A DNA stretch of 64,000 nt from Methylobacterium sp. J-076 (GCF_022829405.1 NZ_JAKSXW010000090.1:184390-248389); one strand, 5' to 3'. Counted from the stretch's first letter, positions 23,197 through 33,209 are shown. Notes: generated by a model not told the origin, from the letters alone. Program-made: numbers and translations.

Positions 23197-26100
23197 ATGG
23201 CGCGGGGGTGGATCGATGCGGTCGCGGGCGGCCTCGCCGCGCTGCTGCTGATGGCGGCGCCGGCCGCCGCGCAGACGAAGCCCCCGCCCGCTCCGGTCCC
23301 CAAGACCTTCGCCCGCCCGACCCTCGCGAGCGACGCCGTCCGCCTGGAGGCCGCCCTGAAGGCGGAGGCCCCCGCGCCGCTGCCGCCCGCCGCCCAGTCC
23401 CGTCGTAGGGGCGACGCCCTGCTCGAGGCCGACAAGGCCGCCGAGGCGCTGTCCCCCCTCGCCGCCGCCGTGGCGGCCGACCCCGCCGACCCGGCCCACT
23501 GGCGCGCCTTCGCCCGCGCCGCGCAGGCGGCGGCCGGCGGGACGGAGGAGGGCGACGTCAAGACCCGCACCCTCCTGCGCGGCCGGGCGCTGGCCGCCGC
23601 CTACCGGGCCTACGAGCGCGCCCGCACGGCCCCGGAGGCGGCCGAGGCCCTGGCGCTGCTCGGGGAGAATGCGGCGGACCAGGAGGAGTGGCGCCCGGCG
23701 CTCGATGCCTACGCCGCGAGCCTCGCCCTCGCCGACGACGCCGACGTGCGCGGGACCTACGAGGCCCTCCGCGCCGGGCACGGCTTCCGCATCCTCACCT
23801 ACACCGTCGATTCCGACGCGGCCGCCCCGCGCCTGTGCTTCACCTTCTCCGAGGCCGTGGCCCCGAAGGCGGATTTCGCGCCCTACGTCGCCGTGGCCGG
23901 CGGCACCGCGGCGGCGGTGACGGGGGAGGGGTCGCAGGTCTGCATCGATGGGTTGATGCACGGCAGCCGCTACGCGGTGGTCCTGCGCCCCGGCCTGCCC
24001 TCCGCGGTGGGGGAGGGCCTGCAGAAGGCCGCCGACTACGAGGTCTTCATCCGCGACCGCACCCCCCAGGCGCGTTTCACCGGCCGCACCTACGTCCTGC
24101 CCCGCACGGGGCAGGCGGGCATCCCCATCGTCTCGGTCAACGCGCCGAAGCTCGACGTGGAGGTGCTGCGCATCGGCGACCGCGGCCTGCTGCCGACCCT
24201 GCGCTCGGAGGATTTCCTCGGCCAGCTCAGCGGGGCCACGGCGAAGGGGATCGCCGCGCAGAAGGGCGTCCGGGTCTGGGCGGGCAGCCTCGACACCGCC
24301 AAGGCGGAGACCAACCGGGAGGCGATCACCGCCTTCCCGGTGCTCCGGGCGGTGGGCACGCTGGAACCGGGCGTCTACGTGATGATCGCCCGCCCCTCCG
24401 GCCCGGCCGCCGCCGACGAGGAGGGCTACGCGCAGCAGGCGACGCAATGGTTCGTCGTCTCCGACCTCGGCCTCACCGCCACCAAGGGCCGGGACGGCGT
24501 CCATGTGGTGCTGCGCTCCCTCGGCACCGCCCGGGCGATGGAGGGCGCCGAGATCCGCCTGATCGCCCGGGACAACGAGGTGCTGGCGACCCGCAGGACC
24601 GATGCGCAGGGCCACGCCGCCTTCGAGGCCGGGCTCGGCCGGGGCGAGGGCGGCACCGCCCCGAGTCTCGTCGTGGCCGCGATCGGCGACGATTACGGCT
24701 TCCTCGACCTCGACCAGGGCGCCTTCGACCTCACCGACCGGGGCGTGAAGGGCCGCCCCGAGGGCGGAGGCCTCGACGCCTATCTGTTCACCGAGCGCGG
24801 GGTCTACCGCTCCGGCGAGACCGTGCAGGTCGAAGCCCTCCTGCGGGACGCGCGGGGCAACGCCGTGCCCGACCTGCCCCTGACCCTGGTGGTCAGGAGG
24901 CCGGACGGGGTCGAAGAGCGCCGGGTCCCGGTGGCGGACCAGGGGCTCGGCGGCCGGGCCTACCCCCTGCCCCTTCTCCCGGGGGCGATGCACGGGACGT
25001 GGCGGATCGCGGCCTATGCCGACCCGAAGGCGCCCCCCGTGGGCGAGGCGAGCTTCCTGCTGGAGGACTATGTCCCCGAGCGGCTCGACGTGACCCTCAC
25101 CCCCGCCGCGCCGCGCCTGAGGCGGGGCGAGCCGGCGCAGGTCGCGGTCTCCGCCCGGTTCCTCTACGGGGCGCCGGGGGCGGGGCTCGACGTGTCCGGC
25201 AGCGTCACGGTGCAGCCGGCCTCCGGCAGCGGCATCCCGGGGCTCGACGGGTTCACGGTGGGCCTCGACGACGAGGCGGTGGAGACGACCACGCGGGACC
25301 TCCCCGCCCACGCCACCACCGACGGGCAGGGCGCGGCGAGCGTCTCCGTGCCGGTGCCGGAGATCGTCGCCCCGCGGCCCCTGGAGGCGAGGATCACCCT
25401 CGCGGTGGCCGAGCCCGGCGGGCGGGCCCTGTCCCACAGCGTGACCCTGCCGATCCTGCCCGCCGGGCCGGTGCTCGCGATCCGCAAGGGCTTCTCCGAC
25501 CTCAAGGACGGCGACCTCGCCGGCTTCGACGTGGTGATGGCCGCCCCGGACGGGCGCCGCCTGCCGAAGGCGGGCGTGACCTGGACCCTCTCCAAGGTCG
25601 AGACGACCTACCAATGGTACCGGGCGGACGGGCGCTGGTCCTTCGAGGCGGCCAAGACCACGAAGCGGGTCGCCAGCGGCACCTTCGACCTCGCCGCCGG
25701 GGCGCCTGGCCGCCTCCAGGCGCCGGTCGGGCTCGGGGCCTACCGGCTGGACGTCGCGGCGCCGGGGGCTCCCGACGCGGCGGCGAGCCTCGGCTTCGAG
25801 GTCGGCTGGGCGGGATCCGAGACGGCGCAGGCCCCCGACCTCCTCGACCTCACCCTCGACAAGGCCGCCTACCGGGCCGGCGAGACGCTCCACGTCCGCC
25901 TCGGCCCGAAATTCTCCGGCCGGGCGAGCGTGATGGTGGTGAGCGACCGGGTCCACGAGATCCGCGAGGTCGGCGTCGCCGAAGGCGGCACCACCCTCGA
26001 TCTGCCGGTGAAGGCGGAATGGGGGGCCGGGGCCTACCTCGTCGCCACCGCCTACCGGCCCCTCGACCAGGCGGCCAAGCGCCAGCCGGGCCGGGCGCTC

Positions 26101-28461
26101 GGCCTCGCATGGTTCTCGGTGGACCGGGAGGCCCGCACCCTCGCGGTCTCCGTGGCGGCGCCGGAGAAGGCCCGGCCCCGGCAGGACCTGACCCTGCCGG
26201 TGGCGGTGGCGGGCCTCGCCCCGGGCGAGGAGGCGCGGGTCACGGTGGCGATGGTCGATGTCGGCATCCTCGCCCTCACCCGCTACGCCCCCCCGGACCC
26301 GACCGGCCACTTCCTCGGCCAGCGGGCGCTCGGGCCCGAGTTCCGCGACGTCTACGGCTACCTGATCGACGGGATGCAGGGCAGCGCCGGGGCGATCCGC
26401 TCCGGCGGCGACGCGGGCGGGGGGGAGCTGGCCGACGCACCCCCGACCCAGGCGCCCCTGGCCCTGTTCTCCGGGGTGGTGACGGTCGGGCCGGACGGCA
26501 CCGCCCGCGTCACCTTCCCCGTGCCCGCCTTCAACGGCACCGCCCGGGTGATGGTCACCGCCTGGAGCGGCACCCGCGTCGGGCAGGCGCAGGCGGACGT
26601 GACGATCCGCGACCCCGTGGCGGTGAGCGCCACCCTGCCGCGCTTCCTCGACATCGGCGACCGCTCGCGCCTGTCCGTCGCCCTCGACAACGTGGAGGGG
26701 GAGGCCGGCGACTACACCGCCGAGGTCACGCAGGCCGGGCCGGTGGAGATCGGCGGCGGGGCGCGGCGCACGGTCCTGCACCTCGCCCCGGCCGGCAAGG
26801 GCCGGTTCGCCGTGCCCCTCACGGCGACGGGGCCGGGCACCGCCCGGCTCGCCATCGCCCTGACGGGGCCGGGCCTCGCCGGGCCCCTCGCGCAGAGCCT
26901 CGCGCTCGGCATCGCCCCCGGCACGGGGACGCTGCTCCGGCGGCAGGTCAGAACCCTCGCGCCGGGGGAGAGCCTGACGCTCACCCCGGACCTGCTGGAC
27001 GACGTGATCCCCGGCACCGGGCAGGTCTCGCTCTCCGCCACGACCCTGCCGGGGATCGACGTGCCCGCCCTGCTCCAGGCGCTGGACCGCTACCCCTATG
27101 GCTGCTCCGAGCAGGTGGTGAGCCGGGCGCTGCCGCTCCTCGCGGCGAACCGGCTGGCGGGGCTCGACCGGCCGGCCCCCGACGCGGATGCGGATGCGCG
27201 GGTGCGCGAGGCCATCGCCCGCGTCCTCTCCCGCCAGGATTCGAGCGGCGATTTCGGCCTGTGGTCGGCGGAGGGGTCGAACGACCTGTGGCTCGACGCC
27301 TACGTCACCGACTTCCTCACCCGCGCCCGCGAAGGGCACTTCGCCGTGCCCCAGGGGCCGTTCGGCCTCGCCCTCGACCGCCTGCGCAACGCCGTCGCCA
27401 ATGCCGGCGAGGTCGGCGACGGGGGCGCCGCCCTCGCCTATGCCGCCTACGTGCTGGCCCGCAACGGACGGCCGGTGATGGGCGACCTGCGCTACCTCGC
27501 CGATGCGAAGCTCAGGGAGGTCCGCACGCCCCTGGGCAAGGCGCAGATCGCCGCCGCCCTGGCGCTGCTGGGCGACCGGGGGCGGGCGGCCCGGGCGATG
27601 GAGGCGGCCGTGGCGGCCCTGTCCTCCGGGCGCGACGGGGGCGGCTACCGGGCCGATTACGGATCCCGCCTGCGGGACGGGGCCGGGCTGATCGCGCTCG
27701 CCGCCGAAGCGGGCCTGTCCGGCACCGCCCTCGCCCCCGCCGCCGCCGTGCTCGGCCAGGAGCGGGCGGACGGGCGGCCGACCAGCACCCAGGAGGATGC
27801 GTGGATGCTGCTCGCCGCCGCGGGCGTGGCGGACCGGGCGAAGGACCTGTCCTTCACCCTCGACGGGGCGCCCCGGACCGGGGCCCTGGCCCGCGCCTAC
27901 CGGGATGCCGAGCTGGCCGGCGGCGGCCCTGTGCTCGTCAACACCGGCACCGGGCCGGTGCAGGTGGCCCTCGGCGTGTCCGGCCAGCCGCGGGTGCCCG
28001 AGCCCGCGGAATCCCGCGGCTACACGCTGGAGCGCAGCCTGCACCGGCTGGACGGCAGCGTGGTGGATCCCGCCGCCGGCATCCGGCAGAACGACCGCCT
28101 CGTGGTGGTGCTCAAGGTGACGGAGGCCAAGGCCGAGGCCGCCCGGCTGCTCCTCGTGGACCACCTGCCCGCGGGCCTGGAGATCGACAACCCGAAGCTC
28201 CTCGATGCGGACGCCCTCCAGGGCCTCGCCTTCGCGAAGTCCGAGGTGCAACCGGTCCATACGGAGTTCCGGGACGACCGCTTCGTGGCGGCCTACACCC
28301 GGGAGCCGGGCCAGCCGGCCTTCTTCACCGTGGCCTACGCCGTCCGGGCGGTCTCGCCGGGGACCTATCGCCACCCCGGCGCCACCGTCGAGGACATGTA
28401 CCGGCCCGCCCGCTACGGGCGGACGGGCACCGGATCCCTCACGGTGGGGGAGGGCGGGTAG
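23197..28461 (+). CDS. Bacterial alpha-2-macroglobulin family protein
   Basis: A 1754-residue secreted or periplasmic protease trap. A signal peptide ends at PAAAQ (about residue 26), followed by a tetratricopeptide-like helical section (residues about 60-190) and then a series of MG beta domains. The family motif YLFTERGVYRSGETV and the bait-region section are present. The thioester motif is YPYGCSEQVVSRALPLL with Cys1303 and Gln1306, so covalent capture chemistry is retained. The alpha-alpha toroid follows (GLWSAEGSNDLWLDAYVTDF). It is not paired with pbpC, the usual partner of E. coli-type A2M. The start ATG 23197 lies behind GGGGGAGGGG. The gene is convergent with the next one, only 6 bp away. 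Confidence 0.93.
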   Translation: MARGWIDAVAGGLAALLLMAAPAAAQTKPPPAPVPKTFARPTLASDAVRLEAALKAEAPAPLPPAAQSRRRGDALLEADKAAEALSPLAAAVAADPADPAHWRAFARAAQAAAGGTEEGDVKTRTLLRGRALAAAYRAYERARTAPEAAEALALLGENAADQEEWRPALDAYAASLALADDADVRGTYEALRAGHGFRILTYTVDSDAAAPRLCFTFSEAVAPKADFAPYVAVAGGTAAAVTGEGSQVCIDGLMHGSRYAVVLRPGLPSAVGEGLQKAADYEVFIRDRTPQARFTGRTYVLPRTGQAGIPIVSVNAPKLDVEVLRIGDRGLLPTLRSEDFLGQLSGATAKGIAAQKGVRVWAGSLDTAKAETNREAITAFPVLRAVGTLEPGVYVMIARPSGPAAADEEGYAQQATQWFVVSDLGLTATKGRDGVHVVLRSLGTARAMEGAEIRLIARDNEVLATRRTDAQGHAAFEAGLGRGEGGTAPSLVVAAIGDDYGFLDLDQGAFDLTDRGVKGRPEGGGLDAYLFTERGVYRSGETVQVEALLRDARGNAVPDLPLTLVVRRPDGVEERRVPVADQGLGGRAYPLPLLPGAMHGTWRIAAYADPKAPPVGEASFLLEDYVPERLDVTLTPAAPRLRRGEPAQVAVSARFLYGAPGAGLDVSGSVTVQPASGSGIPGLDGFTVGLDDEAVETTTRDLPAHATTDGQGAASVSVPVPEIVAPRPLEARITLAVAEPGGRALSHSVTLPILPAGPVLAIRKGFSDLKDGDLAGFDVVMAAPDGRRLPKAGVTWTLSKVETTYQWYRADGRWSFEAAKTTKRVASGTFDLAAGAPGRLQAPVGLGAYRLDVAAPGAPDAAASLGFEVGWAGSETAQAPDLLDLTLDKAAYRAGETLHVRLGPKFSGRASVMVVSDRVHEIREVGVAEGGTTLDLPVKAEWGAGAYLVATAYRPLDQAAKRQPGRALGLAWFSVDREARTLAVSVAAPEKARPRQDLTLPVAVAGLAPGEEARVTVAMVDVGILALTRYAPPDPTGHFLGQRALGPEFRDVYGYLIDGMQGSAGAIRSGGDAGGGELADAPPTQAPLALFSGVVTVGPDGTARVTFPVPAFNGTARVMVTAWSGTRVGQAQADVTIRDPVAVSATLPRFLDIGDRSRLSVALDNVEGEAGDYTAEVTQAGPVEIGGGARRTVLHLAPAGKGRFAVPLTATGPGTARLAIALTGPGLAGPLAQSLALGIAPGTGTLLRRQVRTLAPGESLTLTPDLLDDVIPGTGQVSLSATTLPGIDVPALLQALDRYPYGCSEQVVSRALPLLAANRLAGLDRPAPDADADARVREAIARVLSRQDSSGDFGLWSAEGSNDLWLDAYVTDFLTRAREGHFAVPQGPFGLALDRLRNAVANAGEVGDGGAALAYAAYVLARNGRPVMGDLRYLADAKLREVRTPLGKAQIAAALALLGDRGRAARAMEAAVAALSSGRDGGGYRADYGSRLRDGAGLIALAAEAGLSGTALAPAAAVLGQERADGRPTSTQEDAWMLLAAAGVADRAKDLSFTLDGAPRTGALARAYRDAELAGGGPVLVNTGTGPVQVALGVSGQPRVPEPAESRGYTLERSLHRLDGSVVDPAAGIRQNDRLVVVLKVTEAKAEAARLLLVDHLPAGLEIDNPKLLDADALQGLAFAKSEVQPVHTEFRDDRFVAAYTREPGQPAFFTVAYAVRAVSPGTYRHPGATVEDMYRPARYGRTGTGSLTVGEGG

Positions 28462-28467
28462 GCCCGG

Positions 28468-29403
28468 TCAGCCCACCACGATCGGGTAGCAGCGCGCCCC
28501 CACGGCGCCGGCCAGGGCCTGGACGGCGCCCACCGTGCCGATGTCGCCCGCCACGTGGATGACGTCGCTCGCCCGCAATTGCGGGAGGTGGGCGCCCACG
28601 GGGCCGGGGCGCACGTCCGGCGGGCGCTGGCGCCCTCGCTCCGCGCAGAGCACGATCCGGCCGACGCCGGTGGCGCGCAGCCAGTCGAGGCTCTCGCGCA
28701 TGTAGAGGTCGAGGGCGTCCGGGGCGCCAATGGAGAGCGCCATGTCGCGCTCCGGCTCGATGTAGCGGGCGGCCCGGGCGATGGCCCAGATCGGCCCGAA
28801 GCCGGCCCCCGTGGCGGCGAGGACGAGGCGTCCGCCGCCGGGGCGGTAATGGCTCCGCCCGGTGGGGCCCTTCAGCCTCACCTCGCCCCCCGGGGCGAGG
28901 GTGTCCGTCCCGTCGCCGTCCGGGTCGCGGGGCAGGTGGAACACCGCCTCGTTGATCTCGGCCGCGCCATCGACCCGCAGGGTCGGGCTCAGGGCCATGG
29001 GGGGCAGGCCGGGCAGGGTCACGGTGAATTGCTGGCCCGGCTCGTGGAGCGGGCGGCGGGTCAGGGTGGCGACGACCTCGAGGATGCCGGGGCCGAGCCG
29101 GCGCACCTCCGTCAGCGTGCCCTTGAGGGTGGCTTGGCGGGGGCGCTCCTGCGGCGCGCGGGCGGGGGCGTGCTCCGCCGGGCGGCTCTCGGGCACGTCG
29201 GGCAGGGGGGCGGGCGCCTCCCGGCCCCGGCGGCCCTGGGACCGGCGGGCGGCGGGGCCTGCGCCCTGGCCGAGGAGGTTGACGCCGTGCAGCCCCGGCA
29301 CCGGGGCGATCATGCCTTCGGCCAGGGCGGCTTCGAGGGGCGTGTCCCCGGTGGAGCAGCGCACCGCACGGCCGTTGACGACGAGCGAGCAGCGCGCGCG
29401 CAT
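28468..29403 (-). CDS. Ferredoxin-NAD(P) reductase-like flavoprotein with a degenerate ferredoxin-like N-terminus
   Basis: A 311-residue protein. The N-terminal 50 residues follow the plant-type ferredoxin pattern (SLVVNGRAVRCSTGDTPLEAALAEGM) but lack the CxxxxCxxC ligands, so no 2Fe-2S cluster is expected there. After a proline/arginine linker a reductase module follows, with a beta-barrel (LEVVATLTRRPLHEPGQQFTVTLPG; GGEVRLKGPTGRSHY). Its nucleotide domain has LVLAATGAGFGPIWAIARAA (the GTGxxP-like loop) and VIHVAGDIGTV. The canonical RxYS flavin motif is not obvious (MALSPTLRV sits there). It resembles the reductase components of aromatic monooxygenases. The substrate is unknown. An upstream start at 29478 is possible. 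Confidence 0.7.
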   Translation of the reverse strand: MRARCSLVVNGRAVRCSTGDTPLEAALAEGMIAPVPGLHGVNLLGQGAGPAARRSQGRRGREAPAPLPDVPESRPAEHAPARAPQERPRQATLKGTLTEVRRLGPGILEVVATLTRRPLHEPGQQFTVTLPGLPPMALSPTLRVDGAAEINEAVFHLPRDPDGDGTDTLAPGGEVRLKGPTGRSHYRPGGGRLVLAATGAGFGPIWAIARAARYIEPERDMALSIGAPDALDLYMRESLDWLRATGVGRIVLCAERGRQRPPDVRPGPVGAHLPQLRASDVIHVAGDIGTVGAVQALAGAVGARCYPIVVG

Positions 29404-29522
29404 GGCCGGACCCTCGCCCCTTCTCACGACACGATGCAGAAAGGGGGGATCCGGATTCCCACGGACATCGTGCGACACTGGCTCATCCTGGACGGGCGAC
29501 GGGATCCGGCTCGCCGGGATCT

Positions 29523-29888
29523 TCAGCAGGGGCGGGCGATCAGGGAATCGACCAGGGCGGCCCAGCGCTCGCGGGTCGCCCGCACATCGTCGTCGGGGGA
29601 CGATTCGGTGAGCAGCCGGCGCTGCGCCCGCAGGGAGTCGATCTCCTGCCGCTGCACCCGCACCACCGCCTTCATCACGCCGAGCTCGCCCTCCAGCCGG
29701 GCGACCATGGCCTCCGTCCGGCCCAGGGCCAGGACGGAAGGGATGGCCTCCGGCGCGGGAACCGGGGCCGCATCGGGCCCGGGCAGCCGGGTGCGCGCCT
29801 GATGCGCGAGGCGCACCGGGCGGGCGATCATGCGGCGCACCAGATCCGGGCTCCCCGCCGATTGGAAACGTCTCGCCGCCTCGGCCAT
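29523..29888 (-). CDS. Hypothetical coiled-coil protein, 121 residues
   Basis: I do not recognise the family. ATG 29888 has GGGGGATC before it; a GTG at 29903 is an alternative. The N-terminal third is basic (ARRFQSAGSPDLVRRMIARPVRL), the middle is proline/alanine-rich, and residues about 65-110 form a heptad-like helix (MVARLEGELGVMKAVVRVQR). There are no membrane segments. It is transcribed in the same direction as the GGDEF/EAL gene downstream, 150 bp away. Confidence 0.6.
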   Translation of the reverse strand: MAEAARRFQSAGSPDLVRRMIARPVRLAHQARTRLPGPDAAPVPAPEAIPSVLALGRTEAMVARLEGELGVMKAVVRVQRQEIDSLRAQRRLLTESSPDDDVRATRERWAALVDSLIARPC

Positions 29889-30055
29889 CCGCTGATCCCC
29901 CACACGCGACCTGTGGATGACCTTGAGGGAACGTGGTTAAGGGGGGCTTAATCCGACCCGCCCGGCCCCTCCCGACGTCATCGCAGGCGACGCGAGGCGG
30001 GCCGTCCCGGACCGGGGCGCGGCGGGGATCGCCCCGCGGCGCCGGCCCGCGGGTC

Positions 30056-32920
30056 CTATGCCGCCTCGGGCGCCGCGCCGACGATCTGCCGGGCCTGGAG
30101 CATGGTCATCGGCTCGCCGAAGGCGGGGCCCAGGGCGTATTCGCAGCCGAGTTCGGCGAGCGCCACCGCGTCGGCCTCGGATTCGCAGCCTTCGGCCACG
30201 ATGGCGAGGTTCAGTTCGCTCGCCATCTTCACGATCGAGCGCAGGATCCCGGTCTGGCCGGAGGTGATCTGGCGCACGAAGGCCCGGTCGACCTTGATCG
30301 TGTCGAAGGGGAACCGCTGCAGGTAGGACAGGGCCGAGTAGCCGGTGCCGAAATCGGACAGGCACAGGCCCGCCCCGAGGTCGTGGATGCGCGAGAGCAT
30401 CTGCGCCGCGTATTCGGGGTTCTCCATCACCAGGCTCTCGCTGAACTCCAGCTTCAGGGAGCCGGCCAGCGCGCCGGAGCGGGCGAGCACGGTCTTCACA
30501 TCGTGCAGGAGGTCGTGGCGCAGGAGCTGGCGCGAGGACAGGTTGCAGGCGGCGAAGATCGGCGGCTCCACTTCGAGGGAGCGCTGCCACGCGGCGAGTT
30601 CGAGGGCGGTGCGCTCCAGGGCGAAGATGCCGAGGTTGACGATCAGCCCGCATTCCTCGGCCAGCGGCATGAAGGTGGCCGCGGGGATGCGCCCGAGCTT
30701 CGGGTGGTCCCAGCGCAGCACCGTCTCGAACCCCGCCACCGTGCGGTCGTCGAGGCGCACCACCGGGTTGAACAGCACCCGCATCTCGTTGCGCTCGATG
30801 GCCTTGCGCAGGTCGCCCTCCAGCATCAGCCGGTCGGAGCGCTCGGCGCGCATGTGGGCGCGGAACACCTCGATGCGGTCGCCGCCCTGGCGCTTGGCCT
30901 GGATCATCGCGACCTCGGCGTTCTTCAGCACCTCGTCGCGCTTCAGGCCGCCCTCGTAGAAGGCGAGGCCGATGGAGACGGTGAGGAAGATCTCCCGGTC
31001 GGCATAGGTGATCGGCGTGGCGATGGCCCGCTGGATCATGCTGGCGAAGGCGAGGATCCGGTCCGGGTCGCGCTCGGAGAGCAGGATCACCGCGAACTCG
31101 TCGCCGGCGAGCCGGGCCAGGGTGTCCTGCGGGCGCAGCAGCCGGCCGAGGCGGCGGGACAGGGTGAGCAGGATCGAATCGCCGGCCGAGAGGCCGATGG
31201 CGTCGTTGATGCCGGTGAACCGGTCGATGTCGAGGACCAGCACGGTGGGCTTCAGCCGGGCGTCCTGTCCGGCGAAGGCGAGGGCGGCGTCGAGCCGGTC
31301 GCCGAACAGCTCCCGGTTCGGCAGGCCGGTGAGGCTGTCGTGCACGGCGTCGTGCAGCAGGCGCTCCTCGGCGGTCTTCACCTCGGTCACGTCGGCGATG
31401 GTGCCCACCACCCGGATCACCTCCCCGTCCGCCCCGATCACCGGGCGGGCCTTGAGCCGGTACCAGAAATAGCTGCCCGCCGCCGAGCGCAGGCGGAAGT
31501 CGTGGACGATGCGCCCGCGCCGCTCCTCGATCACCGTATCGAGGGCCGCCGAGTAGCGCTCCACGTCGAACGGGTGCAGGGCGCCGAGCCAGTTCGCGGC
31601 CGGGCCTTCCAGCGCCCCCCGGGACAGGCCGAGCTGCGCCTCGATCTCGGGGCCGGCGAAGATCTTGTCGGCGGGCACGTCCCAGTCGAACACCACGTCG
31701 CCCGCCCCGGTGAGGGCCAGCGCCCGCCGCTCGGTGTCGGACACGAGGGCGTGGGAGAGGCCGCTGCCCGCGAAGGCGTGCTGGAGCACGGTGAAGCCGA
31801 TCAGCATCACGATCAGCACGAGGCCGCCGATCAGCGCCGGCTGCACGAGGTCGCTGCCGATCTGCCCGGTGACGGCGAAGCCCGCCGCCGTCACCCAGAT
31901 CACCAGCAGCAGCCAGGTCGGCACCAGCAGGATCGCCCGGTCGTAGCCGTTATGGACCGAGAGGTAGAGGATCAGCAGCAGGCCGATGCCGGCCACCGCC
32001 GCGATGGAGATGCGCGCCACGCCCGCCGCCACCGGCGGATCGAACACCGCGAGCCCGACGAGGCCCGCCAGGAAGGCGAGCCAGAAGAACGCCACGTGGC
32101 TGTAGCGGACGTGCCAGCGGGCGAGGTTCAGGTAGGCGAACAGGAAGACCAGCAGCGTCGCGCCCAGCACCGCCTCGGCGGAGGCCCGGTAGACCCGCTC
32201 GGCCAGCTCCGTGACGGGGAAGACCCGCTGCAGGAACCCGAAATCGATGCAGGCATAGGCGAGCACGGACCATGCGAGCGCCGCCGCCGCGGGGAAGATG
32301 ATGGCGCCCTTCACCACGAACACGATGGTCAGGAACAGGGCGAGCAGGCCGCTGATCCCGATGATGATGCCCTTGTAGAGGGTGAGCCCGGAGGTCTTCC
32401 GGCGGTAGGCGTCCTGGTCCCACAGGTGGAGCTGCGGCACGTTCGGGGTGCGCAGTTCGGCGACGTAGGTGACCGTCGTGCCGGGGTCGAGGGTGATGGT
32501 GAACTGGTCCGCGTCGGGGTTCTCGTCGCGCTCCGGGCGGATGCCCTGGCTCGCGGTGATGGCGGCGATGCGCGAGCCGCCGAGGTCGGGCCAGATCACC
32601 CCCGAGCCGACGAGGCGGAAATGCGGGGCGATGAGGATGCGGTCGATCTGCTCGTCGGTGTCGTTCGTCAGCGCGAAGGCGATCCAATCGGGCCGGGCGC
32701 CGGCGTCGCGGGCCTTCACGACGATCCGGCGCTTGATGCCGTCCTTGCCGGCGGCGGTGGAGATCTGCACGAGGTCGCCGTCCGACCGGTAGCGCTCGAT
32801 GGCGCCGGTCAGGTCGATCACCGGCTGGTCGAGGCCGACCCGCACCGCCTCGACGGCACGGGCGGGGCCGCCGGTGACGAGGCCGCCGACCAGGATCAGG
32901 AGGAGGGCGAGGATGCGCAA
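30056..32920 (-). CDS. Membrane-bound PAS-GGDEF-EAL protein (cyclic-di-GMP signalling)
   Basis: A 954-residue protein. TTG 32920 was chosen because it opens a signal peptide (RILALLLILVGGLVTGGPARA). No ATG or GTG start fits; the frame upstream crosses a repeat and is not coding-like. Residues about 25-190 are a periplasmic domain, followed by about seven membrane helices (7TMR-DISM-like), a PAS domain around 400-510, GGDEF around 520-690 and EAL around 700-950. The GGDEF signature reads AGDEF (605-609), which is compatible with cyclase activity. The EAL signature reads ETV (732-734), and the DDFGTGYS motif reads LSDFGTGYS, so phosphodiesterase activity is doubtful. It likely senses a periplasmic signal. 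Confidence 0.9.
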   Translation of the reverse strand: MRILALLLILVGGLVTGGPARAVEAVRVGLDQPVIDLTGAIERYRSDGDLVQISTAAGKDGIKRRIVVKARDAGARPDWIAFALTNDTDEQIDRILIAPHFRLVGSGVIWPDLGGSRIAAITASQGIRPERDENPDADQFTITLDPGTTVTYVAELRTPNVPQLHLWDQDAYRRKTSGLTLYKGIIIGISGLLALFLTIVFVVKGAIIFPAAAALAWSVLAYACIDFGFLQRVFPVTELAERVYRASAEAVLGATLLVFLFAYLNLARWHVRYSHVAFFWLAFLAGLVGLAVFDPPVAAGVARISIAAVAGIGLLLILYLSVHNGYDRAILLVPTWLLLVIWVTAAGFAVTGQIGSDLVQPALIGGLVLIVMLIGFTVLQHAFAGSGLSHALVSDTERRALALTGAGDVVFDWDVPADKIFAGPEIEAQLGLSRGALEGPAANWLGALHPFDVERYSAALDTVIEERRGRIVHDFRLRSAAGSYFWYRLKARPVIGADGEVIRVVGTIADVTEVKTAEERLLHDAVHDSLTGLPNRELFGDRLDAALAFAGQDARLKPTVLVLDIDRFTGINDAIGLSAGDSILLTLSRRLGRLLRPQDTLARLAGDEFAVILLSERDPDRILAFASMIQRAIATPITYADREIFLTVSIGLAFYEGGLKRDEVLKNAEVAMIQAKRQGGDRIEVFRAHMRAERSDRLMLEGDLRKAIERNEMRVLFNPVVRLDDRTVAGFETVLRWDHPKLGRIPAATFMPLAEECGLIVNLGIFALERTALELAAWQRSLEVEPPIFAACNLSSRQLLRHDLLHDVKTVLARSGALAGSLKLEFSESLVMENPEYAAQMLSRIHDLGAGLCLSDFGTGYSALSYLQRFPFDTIKVDRAFVRQITSGQTGILRSIVKMASELNLAIVAEGCESEADAVALAELGCEYALGPAFGEPMTMLQARQIVGAAPEAA

Positions 32921-33100
32921 AGGGCTGACGTGTCCGGCCGGGGGTGTTGGCTTCGGCCGCCCTGGCGACCACGATTGGTAAAGGCGACGCTCACACCCGG
33001 CAAGGCCGAGGGCGCGCCGGCCCACCTGTCGCGGATCGCGCCCTTTTGCGGCCAAATCAAGTTGAAGGCCCCTTTGCCGCCCTCTGTTTCCAACCCTCAC

Positions 33101-33209
33101 CCTCATCCTGAGGCGCCCGCCGGGGGCGGGCCTCAAAGGAGGACTCCAGGGATCGCAGCGACTCTTGGAGCGCTCCTTCGAGGCCGCTGCGCGGCACCTC
33201 AGGATCAGG
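33101..33209. repeat. CCTCATCCTGAGG-type palindromic repeat, copy 2
   Basis: It opens CCTCATCCTGAGG and closes GCACCTCAGGATCAGG, with inner arms tcaaaggagg and ctccttcgaggc. The rest of the 310-bp gap between the GGDEF/EAL gene and the M16 peptidase gene (32921-33230) shows no gene on either strand. Confidence 0.7.
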
